Below, in pieces: positions 5,410-11,868 of a stretch of DNA of 11,868 bases. The stretch is taken from NCBI GenBank assembly GCA_004524385.1, contig SDNM01000017.1:1-11868 (forward strand). The letters are read 5' to 3'. Under the pieces are notes generated by a model. The model was not told where the DNA came from and did not search any database. It saw only the letters and a list, made by a program, of their open reading frames with translations. A program made the translations under genes and the position numbers. Position 1 is the first letter of the stretch; the number at the start of each line of letters is the position of its first letter. This stretch comes from Promethearchaeota archaeon. Lineage in GTDB: Archaea > Asgardarchaeota > Lokiarchaeia > Sigyniarchaeales > SOKP01.

Positions 5410-6768
5410 TTATAGTATTACATAGATGTAAAACCAGAGATAAATAATACCTATTAAGACATGGAGTAATGCAAAAAGCCCTCCTATTTTTAGCAGCTTA
5501 TTATAATTCATATCATGAATATGATTCTTTTTACTTATTTCCAAGGTTAACATGTCGCAAGCAGCGCCTTGGGGTAAAAAGTTACCTCCTAAGTTAATCC
5601 CTAAAATAAAAGCTATTAGTAATGGAGTGGCCTGAAAGCCTAATTCGGCTATCATAACGGTAATTATCGGGATAAATATAACAGTTATGGGAACGTTATC
5701 CAAGAGACCTGATAAAAGAGAAGTTGCTATCAAAATAAAGAGACACATTATAAATAAATCATTTATGGAAAAACTTATGATAATATCCTCTAATAACCTA
5801 ATAGTGCCATTTAATTCCATACAAAACACTAATATAAATAAACATATAAAGAAAAAGACTAACTTATAATCAATTTTAGTAAAATAATAAGAAATTGAAG
5901 GGCGTTTTTTACCAGAACCATCTTTTCGCGGATTGATTAGAACAAACATCAAGGCTGCAAATACTCCAACAAATAAGATATTTGGAATGATAAATAAAAG
6001 AATGATAAAGACGAATAAGGCAGCCATATTTTTATTGTAGACTCTTTTATCAATGTGCTCTTCCATGATAGTTAGCTCATGAGTCTGAATATAATTTTGT
6101 TCATATGGTTCTTCATTGATTGTACAATGAGGTAGCCAAATTCTTTTTAATGATTTTCTTAGGACGAAATAATCTAATAATAATAATGTCACTAAAGTCG
6201 AAATTACAAAGTAAAGCCCTAAATTTAAAATAAACCAAGTAGTTGTTAAGTCAAATTCCGCGCTAATTAATATATTTTGTGAAGAACCAAAAGGAGTAAG
6301 TGTCGCTGCTAAATTGATGCAAATAGTTGTACCCAAGAGAAAAGGTGTGGGATTAATATGCATTTTATTGCACGTATGAATAATCATCGGAATGAAGATT
6401 ACGGCTACAGAAATATCTTCAATGAATGCTGCACATAATGTTGATATTAAACACATTACCCAGAAGAATTTTCGCGTGTTGGTATGAAACTTATTCGTGA
6501 TTCTAAGGGCTAATTCTTCAAAAATTCTTTTGTCCTCCAAAACTTCAACTATCGTAAAGACTGCAATCAGGAAAAAGACAACTTCCCATTCAATGGCTAA
6601 AATCAAACCTTCAACCGTAATTGCTTTTGGTAAGAAAATAAATGTCGCGACAACAGCAATGAACATAGCTAACACGCTATAGGTCAAGAAATCAGTCCTT
6701 TCACGAAACAAGGCGATAATGACCATTGAAAAGCAAGCGATCACGATGATTGATAAAAGAAGAATCAT
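5410..6768 (-). CDS. ion transporter of the ArsB/NhaD/SLC13 type
   Basis: This 452-residue integral membrane protein has about 10-12 hydrophobic segments. It shows the internal pseudo-repeat of the ion-transporter superfamily. The first copy (108-168) has S-T-L-C-A-A-F-I-E-D, a V-I-F-I-P-M helix and G-T-T-I-C-I-N-L-A-A-T-L-T-P-F-G. The second (350-408) has T-S-L-L-S-G-L-L-D-N, a V-I-F-I-P-I helix and G-I-N-L-G-G-N-F-L-P-Q-G. A charged cytoplasmic-like linker lies around 205-250. Such proteins export arsenite or exchange sodium for protons or carboxylates; the substrate cannot be chosen from sequence, and no arsenic genes are adjacent. There is no ribosome-binding site, and a TATA-like box about 30 nt upstream suggests a nearly leaderless transcript. 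Confidence 0.85.
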   Translation of the reverse strand: MILLLSIIVIACFSMVIIALFRERTDFLTYSVLAMFIAVVATFIFLPKAITVEGLILAIEWEVVFFLIAVFTIVEVLEDKRIFEELALRITNKFHTNTRKFFWVMCLISTLCAAFIEDISVAVIFIPMIIHTCNKMHINPTPFLLGTTICINLAATLTPFGSSQNILISAEFDLTTTWFILNLGLYFVISTLVTLLLLDYFVLRKSLKRIWLPHCTINEEPYEQNYIQTHELTIMEEHIDKRVYNKNMAALFVFIILLFIIPNILFVGVFAALMFVLINPRKDGSGKKRPSISYYFTKIDYKLVFFFICLFILVFCMELNGTIRLLEDIIISFSINDLFIMCLFILIATSLLSGLLDNVPITVIFIPIITVMIAELGFQATPLLIAFILGINLGGNFLPQGAACDMLTLEISKKNHIHDMNYNKLLKIGGLFALLHVLIGIIYLWFYIYVIL

Positions 6769-6788
6769 ATCTTAACTTAATTCTAAAT

Positions 6789-6806
6789 TATAATTATTAT
6801 AAATAA
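6789..6806 (-). promoter_or_regulatory. TATA-type promoter of the transporter gene
   Basis: The minus strand reads TTTATTTATAATAATTAT, centred about 30 nt before the ATG at 6768. With no ribosome-binding site, this spacing fits a leader of only a few nucleotides. Confidence 0.4.
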
Positions 6807-6831
6807 AAATTTTGAACAAAATTATATTGAT

Positions 6832-6845
6832 AAAAAAAAAGATTA
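6832..6845 (-). terminator. T-tract terminator after desulfoferrodoxin
   Basis: On the minus strand TAATC plus nine Ts lies 25 nt past the desulfoferrodoxin stop, ending the rubrerythrin-desulfoferrodoxin transcript before the transporter promoter. Confidence 0.5.
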
Positions 6846-6869
6846 ATTTAACTTAAATTTTTAACAATC

Positions 6870-7259
6870 CTACGATGATTTCCATAAGCCATGAAGATTA
6901 CAATATTCTCGAGCCCATATTCCTTCAGTTGACGCTACAACAAAAGTAGCTTTTGGCTCGTCCCCTGGTTTTAAAAATTTTCTCTTATAGCAGTTATCCT
7001 TACAGTTTAATTCTATCCACATAATCCAATGTTCTTCTGTCATTGGATGTGGTGTACCCATTGAAACGCCAACATCAACAGTTACCTTATTTTCATCAAT
7101 AGTTATTTTAGGAACATGCTTCTCTCCTTTCCAATCTGCAGTTTGTTCCTCCATTAGTTGCATTTCTTGGCCACAACAAATTTGTGTTGGAGCACCAGGA
7201 TTTAATATTTCTAAAGTTTTTCCGCATACATTACATTTCCATATTTCTTTTTGGTTCAT
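6870..7259 (-). CDS. dfx: desulfoferrodoxin (two-iron superoxide reductase)
   Basis: This 129-residue cytoplasmic protein reduces superoxide to hydrogen peroxide without making oxygen. The N-terminal desulforedoxin domain binds one iron through C9-x2-C12 and C28-C29. The catalytic domain has E46-K47-H48-V-P, H71, H77-W and C120-N-L-H123, that is the four histidines and one cysteine of the active iron plus the conserved Glu/Lys pair. Length is standard for the two-iron class. It lies 71 bp downstream of a rubrerythrin on the same strand and has no strong ribosome-binding site of its own, so co-transcription is likely. The peroxide it makes would be removed by the rubrerythrins, and electrons would come from the nearby rubredoxin. 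Confidence 0.95.
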   Translation of the reverse strand: MNQKEIWKCNVCGKTLEILNPGAPTQICCGQEMQLMEEQTADWKGEKHVPKITIDENKVTVDVGVSMGTPHPMTEEHWIMWIELNCKDNCYKRKFLKPGDEPKATFVVASTEGIWAREYCNLHGLWKSS

Positions 7260-7330
7260 TTTTTTTCACTTAAGTTTAGTCTATTGCTTTATTAGTTAGA
7301 TTGGTATTTAATGATTGTCTTTTTAAAATA

Positions 7331-7921
7331 TTAGAATTCTTCACATTTTATTCTAAAATTTGCCCTTGGATGATCACAAGAAGGACATTTCCAATTTTTA
7401 GGTAATTCGTCCATCTCTACTTCATATCCGCATTCCATACATACCCAGACAATCTTTTTGCCACGCTTGAAGAAAGCATCATCTCCTACTACCTTTATTA
7501 ATTTTCCATACCTTTCCGCATGATGTTTTTCAGCTATTATTATTGCTTCCACTCTCTCAGCAATCTTTGGATATCCCTCTTTCTTTGCTGTTTTTACTAT
7601 ATCTGGATAGAGAGTTTGCCATTCCAAATCTTCTCCAGCTTTTGCGGATTTTAAATTTTCAAGGGTATTTCCTAAAGTCGTATGAAATTCCGCATCCGGT
7701 AGTACTTTCATATCGTCAAATGGCTCCTTTTTTTTAAATTGTTGTAGCATTTTATAAAACCAAGTTCCGTGCTGCAATTCCTGATTAGCAGTTTCCAGAA
7801 ATACGGAGGCAATTAGAGCATATCCTTCTTTCTTAGCGGCTTTTGCCCAAAATGTATATCGATTTCTGGCTTGTGATTCTCCTACATATGCGGTAAATAA
7901 TTTTTTTGGTGTCTCTTTCAT
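7331..7921 (-). CDS. rbr: rubrerythrin (first copy)
   Basis: This is a 196-residue cytoplasmic peroxide reductase. The ferritin-like four-helix domain carries G-E15-S-Q-A-R, E48-x2-H51, E97/E100 and E131-x2-H134 as diiron ligands. The C-terminal rubredoxin domain has C161-x2-C164-G and C179-x2-C182. The frame can start at GTG 7930, but I choose ATG 7921: GGGTGA (7927-7932) gives it a ribosome-binding site at 5-nt spacing, and this choice puts E15/E48/H51 at the same numbers as in the second rubrerythrin. It is the first gene of an operon with desulfoferrodoxin. Its TATA region is enclosed by a 9-bp inverted repeat at 7948-7976, suggesting repression. Confidence 0.95.
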   Translation of the reverse strand: MKETPKKLFTAYVGESQARNRYTFWAKAAKKEGYALIASVFLETANQELQHGTWFYKMLQQFKKKEPFDDMKVLPDAEFHTTLGNTLENLKSAKAGEDLEWQTLYPDIVKTAKKEGYPKIAERVEAIIIAEKHHAERYGKLIKVVGDDAFFKRGKKIVWVCMECGYEVEMDELPKNWKCPSCDHPRANFRIKCEEF

Positions 7922-7947
7922 AACATTCACCCTTTTTTATTATTTTT

Positions 7948-7976
7948 CATTTGAATATATTAGATTGATTCAAATG
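7948..7976. promoter_or_regulatory. probable operator around the rubrerythrin TATA box
   Basis: CATTTGAAT (7948-7956) and its exact reverse complement ATTCAAATG (7968-7976) flank an 11-bp spacer containing the minus-strand TATA sequence (TCTAATATATTC, about 7955-7966). The centre lies about 41 nt before the chosen ATG, the right place for a TATA box. A dimeric repressor bound here would block TBP/TFB. The regulator is unknown. Confidence 0.6.
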
Positions 7977-8035
7977 TAACCTAAGAATATAAAAGTTATT
8001 TATTAAAATTATTAGATTATTAGATTCTTTGAATT

Positions 8036-8052
8036 AGAATTTATAATTCATA
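8036..8052 (+). promoter_or_regulatory. TATA-centred motif before the second rubrerythrin
   Basis: AGAATTTATAATTCATA contains a short palindrome (GAATT-TAT-AATTC) around a TATA core and is identical to 1586-1602 upstream of the flavodiiron gene. It predicts transcription start near 8070 and a leader of about 33 nt carrying the GGTGA ribosome-binding site. Confidence 0.4.
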
Positions 8053-8102
8053 ATACGCAAATTGAAATAATTAGATAAATGAATTTTTACTAAGGTGAAA
8101 TT

Positions 8103-8606
8103 ATGGTATCAGTAGAAAAAGGTTTAAAAGAAGCATTTGCAGGTGAGAGTCAAGCAAATAGAAAATATTTAGCTTTTGCCGAAAAAGCAGATAAAGAGGG
8201 ATTCTCTCAAGTAGCGAAATTGTTCCGGGCCGCGGCAGCTGCCGAAACCGTTCATGCCCACAATCACTTAAGGGTCTTAGGTGGTATAAAATCCACATTG
8301 GAAAACCTAAACTCAGCCGTAGAGGGAGAACATTACGAATTTAATTCGATGTATCCAGAGTTTATAAAGGCTGCTCAAGACGAAGGTAATAAAGAGGCAG
8401 AAAGGACTTTTAATTTTGCGAACGAAGTTGAAAAAATCCACCATAAGCTATATAAAAAGGCATTGAAAAAAGTAGAAAGTGGTAAAGATTTAAAAGAACA
8501 AGATATCCATATTTGTCCTGTTTGTGGTTACACTCACAATGGTGACCTGCCAGATAAATGCCCAGTTTGCGGAGCTGCTAAAAAGATATTTAAAAAGATC
8601 GAATAG
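8103..8606 (+). CDS. rbr: rubrerythrin (second copy)
   Basis: This 167-residue peroxide reductase is divergent from the first rubrerythrin. The diiron domain shows G-E15-S-Q-A-N, E48-x2-H51, E76/E79 and E110-x2-H113. The C-terminal rubredoxin domain has C138-x2-C141-G and C153-x2-C156-G. It is shorter than the first copy, lacking the insertion after the second helix and the extended tail, and matches the compact archaeal/clostridial type. The start is fixed by GGTGA 6 nt before the ATG. It is followed by a hairpin/T-tract terminator, so it forms a single-gene transcript. The two copies are only moderately similar, so they are not a recent duplication. Confidence 0.95.
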   Translation: MVSVEKGLKEAFAGESQANRKYLAFAEKADKEGFSQVAKLFRAAAAAETVHAHNHLRVLGGIKSTLENLNSAVEGEHYEFNSMYPEFIKAAQDEGNKEAERTFNFANEVEKIHHKLYKKALKKVESGKDLKEQDIHICPVCGYTHNGDLPDKCPVCGAAKKIFKKIE

Positions 8607-8629
8607 ATCTTCTTTTTTTTTAATTTTTT
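8595..8629 (+). terminator. hairpin plus T-tract terminator of the second rubrerythrin
   Basis: AAGATC (8595-8600) pairs with GATCTT (8606-8611) around a 5-nt loop that spans the stop codon, and is followed by two T-runs (8612-8629, nine and six Ts). It resembles an intrinsic terminator, with a short stem. Confidence 0.6.
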
Positions 8630-8702
8630 AGAAAGCGACTATTTTTTAACTAATGCCCTAAAAGGAGACAATCTCTATCTCTCGTAAATCGTAATAGTTT
8701 TA

Positions 8703-8720
8703 AATGAGTATTTACTCATT
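8703..8720. promoter_or_regulatory. perfect palindromic operator candidate before the DUF998 gene
   Basis: AATGAGTATTTACTCATT is an 8-bp dyad with a 2-bp centre, just downstream of a TATA-like TTTTAAAT (8697-8704) and 31 bp before the chosen ATG at 8752. The layout suits a repressor site between TATA box and transcription start. Its form resembles TetR-family operators such as those of bacterial FadR regulators. That likeness is from memory and no regulator gene is nearby. Confidence 0.55.
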
Positions 8721-8751
8721 AAAAAAAAGTTTTTATTGTAAGGTGTTTAAA

Positions 8752-9387
8752 ATGAAAAAATTAGAAAATTTTTATGAAAACTTCCCTGGAAGCTATGTGG
8801 CGCTTCTAACAGTAGTTTGGGTATTGCTGTTTCACTTAATCTCTATTATTTTATATAATGATCCCAATTTTAGCTTATTTACACACTATGTTAGTGATCT
8901 AGGGGCTTCTACAAGTGGATCAGTTATATTTTGGAGTGTCAATATGATAATAGGCTCACCTATAAGAGTTTTAATTGGTCTCTATATACTTGGATTATTG
9001 TCAAAAAGAGGAGCAAATGAAAAACACATAAAGATAACTACATATTTTATGGTGATCGGAGCAATTGGTTCAATAATTATAGCCCTTAATCCACATGATA
9101 CTTCACGTTTCTTCCATTTGATTGGAGCTTTTATTTATTTCATTGGTGTTGTAGTCATACAATCATTTTATTTTAAAATGGAGCTAAATGCCGAAAATAT
9201 CCCGAAATATTTGCCATTTATCAGTATCTTAGTGGTTGTAGTATATTTTGTCTTCCTAAGTTTAGAAATTGTAGTATTAATATCTGGGTTCTTAAGAGAA
9301 ATAGCGTGTTTTTCAGAATGGATGGCGCTTTTCTCATTAATGGCATGGCTTGGTCTCCACGGATTTTATACCCATCAAATAAAATAA
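8752..9387 (+). CDS. DUF998-like multipass membrane protein
   Basis: This 211-residue membrane protein has about six hydrophobic segments (roughly 15-35, 58-83, 96-112, 121-143, 153-177, 187-206). The F-x-x-x-T-H-Y-V-S-D-L-G-A loop (41-52) after segment 1, the N-P-H motif (113-115) and H122 resemble the DUF998 family, whose function is unknown. The frame is open from an ATG at 8704, but that codon lies inside the palindrome and lacks a ribosome-binding site. I use ATG 8752, which has AAGGTG 6-7 nt upstream. The gene is convergent with the large flavoprotein gene, with only 17 bp between their stops. A promoter-proximal palindrome suggests regulated expression. Confidence 0.75.
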   Translation: MKKLENFYENFPGSYVALLTVVWVLLFHLISIILYNDPNFSLFTHYVSDLGASTSGSVIFWSVNMIIGSPIRVLIGLYILGLLSKRGANEKHIKITTYFMVIGAIGSIIIALNPHDTSRFFHLIGAFIYFIGVVVIQSFYFKMELNAENIPKYLPFISILVVVVYFVFLSLEIVVLISGFLREIACFSEWMALFSLMAWLGLHGFYTHQIK

Positions 9388-9404
9388 ATTTCTTTATTTT
9401 TTGA

Positions 9405-11792
9405 TTAAGATGGATTATTCAGGTTTCTCATATTTGTAGGATAACCTTTTTTATTCCAATTTAACATTCCCCCAGATAGATTTCGAAGATCCTTAAATCC
9501 AGCTTGGGCTAATAATCTCGCTGCCATCATAGAACGAGCTCCACTATGACAAATTAGGGCAATCTCCTCATTTTTATAATCTTCAACCATATTAAGATTT
9601 GACATAAGTTCTCCCAATGGAATTAACTTCGCTTCTACAATATGACCTCCCACACCATTATATTCTTCAGGTGTTCGGACATCTATCAAAACCGCTGGTT
9701 TGTCTTCTGAATTAAGTCTTTCATATAACTCCTCTACTGTTATGTCTGAAATGGGAGGTGCCTCTAGAGGTCTTAATTCTTTTCTTGTTTTTTTCTTGGC
9801 TTTAATAGGTGCGCTAATCTCATCAACAGAAAGCTCTCCTTTTTGAAGGATTGCGACCATTTTTCCTTCTTCTTTACCTAAATATAATAATTCGACCGCC
9901 TCAGTAAGCATAGCATAAGCTTCTACACTTGATTTAAAACTAGGATCAGTAGCATAAATCTTTAATTTTTTATTTTCAGGAAGAGTTTCTAAAGATTTTA
10001 TTAAAGCGTTTAAGGGACCAGGGCAGGATAATCCACATGCATCTATAACTACATAATTATCATCTTCCACAGATTTTTCCTTTACAAATTCCTCCATAAT
10101 TTCACTTGTACCACCGCAGGCAGCTACAATTTCTTCTGTAGTAGCAGAGGCAATTTCGTAAGTTTTAAATCCTCCCGTCAATTCATATATTTCTTTATAC
10201 CCCCGTTGTAGCAATATTCGAGTAGCTAGATAGCTCCTATAACCCACTTCACAAAATGTTATTATAGGCTTTCCTTTTGGAATCTCATTTAATCGGTTTC
10301 TTAGGTCTTCTAAGGGGATATTTATAGCTCCTTCAATAGTCCTTGATTTAAATTCTTCAGGAGTTCTAACATCTAGTATGATATTATCTTCTCCTTTAAG
10401 CTTATCTATATCATGCCAGTGCCAAATAGGCATATCATTTTTCAAGTAATTGGCTGCGATGAAACCTGCCATATTTACCGGATCTTTAGCAGAACCATAG
10501 GGAGGAGCATAAGTTAATTCTAATTCTTCTAAATCAAACACGGTACCTCCCATTTTAATGATTGTTGCAATAACATCAATTCTTTTTTCACTTCCAGAAC
10601 CGCCTACAATCTGAGCTCCTAAGACTTTTCCCGAGGGTTCTTCGAATAATAATTTAAATGCCATTGGAACTGCTCCAGGATAATACCCTGCGTGATTATT
10701 AGGATGTAAATATATTTTTTCATAATTTAAATCCGTATTTTTTAATTGTTTTTCCGTTAGACCAACTTTAGCTACGGTAATATCAAAAACCTTTACAACT
10801 GAAGCCCCTAAAAATCCTTTATATTGAGATTTTCTTCCTGCTATGTTCTCTGCTGCAATCCTACCCTGTTTATTAGCTGACCCCGCTAATGCCATTGATA
10901 TTGGCTTTTTAGTTTGATAATGTAAGAATTGAATAGCATCACCAACCGCATAAATATTTGGATCTGAGGTTAACATATTCCCATTAACAACGATATGTCC
11001 TCGTTCTCCTAATTCAAGACCCGCCTCTTTTGCCAATGTATTTTCTGGTCGAATTCCTACTGACATTATTATTAAATCTGTATCGATCGTACGTCCATTT
11101 TTAGTCTTTACATTTATAATTCCATCTGGATCTCGCTCAAAAGAATCCACAGGGTCCTCTAACACTAAACAACCTCCATTCAAGATTAATTCCTGATGGA
11201 TAAATTGAGCCATCTCCCTATCTATGGGCGGCATTACTTGATCGAGCATCTCTACAATCTTTACCTTAATGCCTTTTTTAACTAAATTCTCAACCATCTC
11301 CAATCCAATAAATCCTCCTCCCACAACAACTGCTTTTTTAATTTGAGAATTATCAACAAATTTTCGAATTTTAACGGCATCTGGAATTGTCCATAATTGA
11401 TAATATGGTACTTCTTCAAGACCCGGAAAAGGAGGAAGTATCGGAGTTGAACCTGTCGCTAATATAAGATAATTATATTCTAAATCATATTCATCTCGAT
11501 CCTCTAAATTTCTCACTTTAACAGTTTTATTCTCTCGATCTATTGAAATTACTTCGTTATTTACTCTAACATCTATATTAAATCTCTCTAAAAATGTCTG
11601 AGGAGTAACTAATTCTAAGGAATTTTGATCTTTTATCACATTGCCCACATAATATGGTAATCCACAATTGGCAAAAGATACATACGGACCACGATCAAGC
11701 ATAATTATTTCGATATTTTCTTTAAGGCGTCTTAGTCAGGCAGCAGCGGATGCCCCACCAGCAACACCACCAATAATTACTACTTTTTCCAT
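9405..11792 (-). CDS. CoA-disulfide reductase/NAD(P)H oxidoreductase fused to rhodanese-TusA-rhodanese, interrupted by an in-frame TGA
   Basis: The frame has 795 codons. The FAD-binding start (G8-G-V-A-G-G-A-S15), catalytic C43 in S-F-A-N-C-G-L-P-Y-Y, NAD(P)H loop G158-G-G-F-I-G (about 154-164), Y-A-V-G-D-A (281-286) and the dimerisation domain with Y-A-P-P-Y-G (about 428-433) match CoA-disulfide reductase. Then come a rhodanese domain (active C514, loop C-E-V-G-Y-R-S), a TusA domain (C590 in C-P-G-P) and a second rhodanese (active C748, loop C-H-S-G-A-R-S). The enzyme would reduce CoA disulfides or persulfides and relay sulfane sulfur. Codon 19 is TGA, where homologues usually have Arg. C43 falls at the family number only when starting at 11792, and a TATA box sits about 36 nt upstream of that ATG. 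Starting at ATG 11702 would lose the FAD-binding motif. It may be a pseudogene, a sequence error, or recoded. Confidence 0.85.
11736..11738 (-). other. in-frame TGA codon 19 of the CoA-disulfide-reductase fusion
   Basis: The minus strand reads A-A-A-TGA-L-R-R-L, where the family pattern is A-A-R-L-R-R-L. A single C-to-T change from CGA (or A-to-T from AGA) explains it. Both flanks stay in one frame, so no indel is involved. Confidence 0.85.
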
Positions 11793-11822
11793 AATAACTA
11801 ATCACTAAAATAGGAATTTATC

Positions 11823-11833
11823 TAAATATATTT
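11823..11833 (-). promoter_or_regulatory. TATA-type promoter of the flavoprotein gene
   Basis: The minus strand reads AAATATATTTA, centred about 36 nt before the ATG at 11792. It predicts a leader of about 10 nt and supports the longer frame that includes the TGA codon. Confidence 0.5.
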
Positions 11834-11868
11834 ATTATAATCAAGTAATGAAGAATCTTTTTTTAAAA

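Noticed and set aside
7922..7930. GTG at 7930 as start of the first rubrerythrin
   Set aside because: The GTG is part of the GGGTGA ribosome-binding site that serves the ATG at 7921.
8632..8702. Possible small RNA or tRNA in the gap after the second rubrerythrin
   Set aside because: No cloverleaf, no conserved T-arm sequence and no stable hairpin beyond the terminator could be seen.
8704..8706. ATG at 8704 as start of the DUF998 protein
   Set aside because: It lies inside a palindrome with no ribosome-binding site, and the extra 16 residues are not membrane-like. ATG 8752 has a proper AAGGTG site.
11700..11702. ATG at 11702 as the true start of the flavoprotein
   Set aside because: It has no ribosome-binding site, it would delete the FAD-binding glycine motif, and intact homologous sequence with a promoter lies upstream.
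1..11868. CRISPR array, insertion sequence, rRNA or tRNA genes
   Set aside because: No regularly spaced repeats, transposase, terminal inverted repeats or RNA gene signatures were found in the window.

Overview
This is an AT-rich archaeal window (about one third G+C or less by eye) from an anaerobe. Archaeal signs are TATA-type boxes about 26 nt before plausible transcription starts, GGTGA-type ribosome-binding sites, genes with almost no leader, and T-tract terminators without long hairpins. The protein set (rubredoxin, flavodiiron protein, desulfoferrodoxin, two rubrerythrins, a CoA-disulfide-reductase-type fusion, an acyl-CoA dehydrogenase) and a duplicated CxxC protein of a style I associate with Lokiarchaeia make an Asgard archaeon my best guess. 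That placement is inference; no marker gene is present.

Layout. Positions 11-665 (minus) hold a two-gene toxin-antitoxin-like pair resembling TumE/DUF6516 and its small partner. Positions 876-1010 (plus) encode a 44-residue rubredoxin. Positions 1064-1501 (minus) encode an OsmC-family protein. Positions 1685-4193 (plus) hold a flavodiiron protein and an acyl-CoA dehydrogenase, separated by an 82-bp gap containing a 21-codon ORF with a strong ribosome-binding site. Positions 4201-6768 (minus) hold a tandemly duplicated CxxC protein with a TTG start, a GmhB-like HAD phosphatase, and an ArsB/NhaD/SLC13-type membrane transporter. Positions 6870-7921 (minus) are a rubrerythrin-desulfoferrodoxin operon. 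A second rubrerythrin (8103-8606, plus) is divergent from it across a 172-bp control region. A DUF998-like membrane protein follows (8752-9387, plus). Positions 9405-11792 (minus) encode a large flavoprotein: CoA-disulfide/NAD(P)H oxidoreductase, rhodanese, TusA, rhodanese.

How the genes fit together. Rubredoxin can pass electrons to the flavodiiron protein (oxygen or NO reduction), to desulfoferrodoxin (superoxide reduction) and to rubrerythrin (peroxide reduction). OsmC handles organic hydroperoxides. The CoA-disulfide/rhodanese/TusA fusion links NAD(P)H to thiol and persulfide chemistry. Together they form a nearly complete anaerobic oxygen-defence and thiol-redox island, with no superoxide dismutase or catalase in the window.

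The most notable anomaly is an in-frame TGA at codon 19 of the large flavoprotein, where homologues usually have arginine. Upstream of it the FAD-binding N-terminus is intact and preceded by a promoter, so the gene is either freshly broken, mis-sequenced, or recoded. Several promoters carry dyads or repeats that look like operators. The clearest are a 9-11-9 inverted repeat enclosing the rubrerythrin TATA box and an 8-2-8 palindrome before the DUF998 gene.
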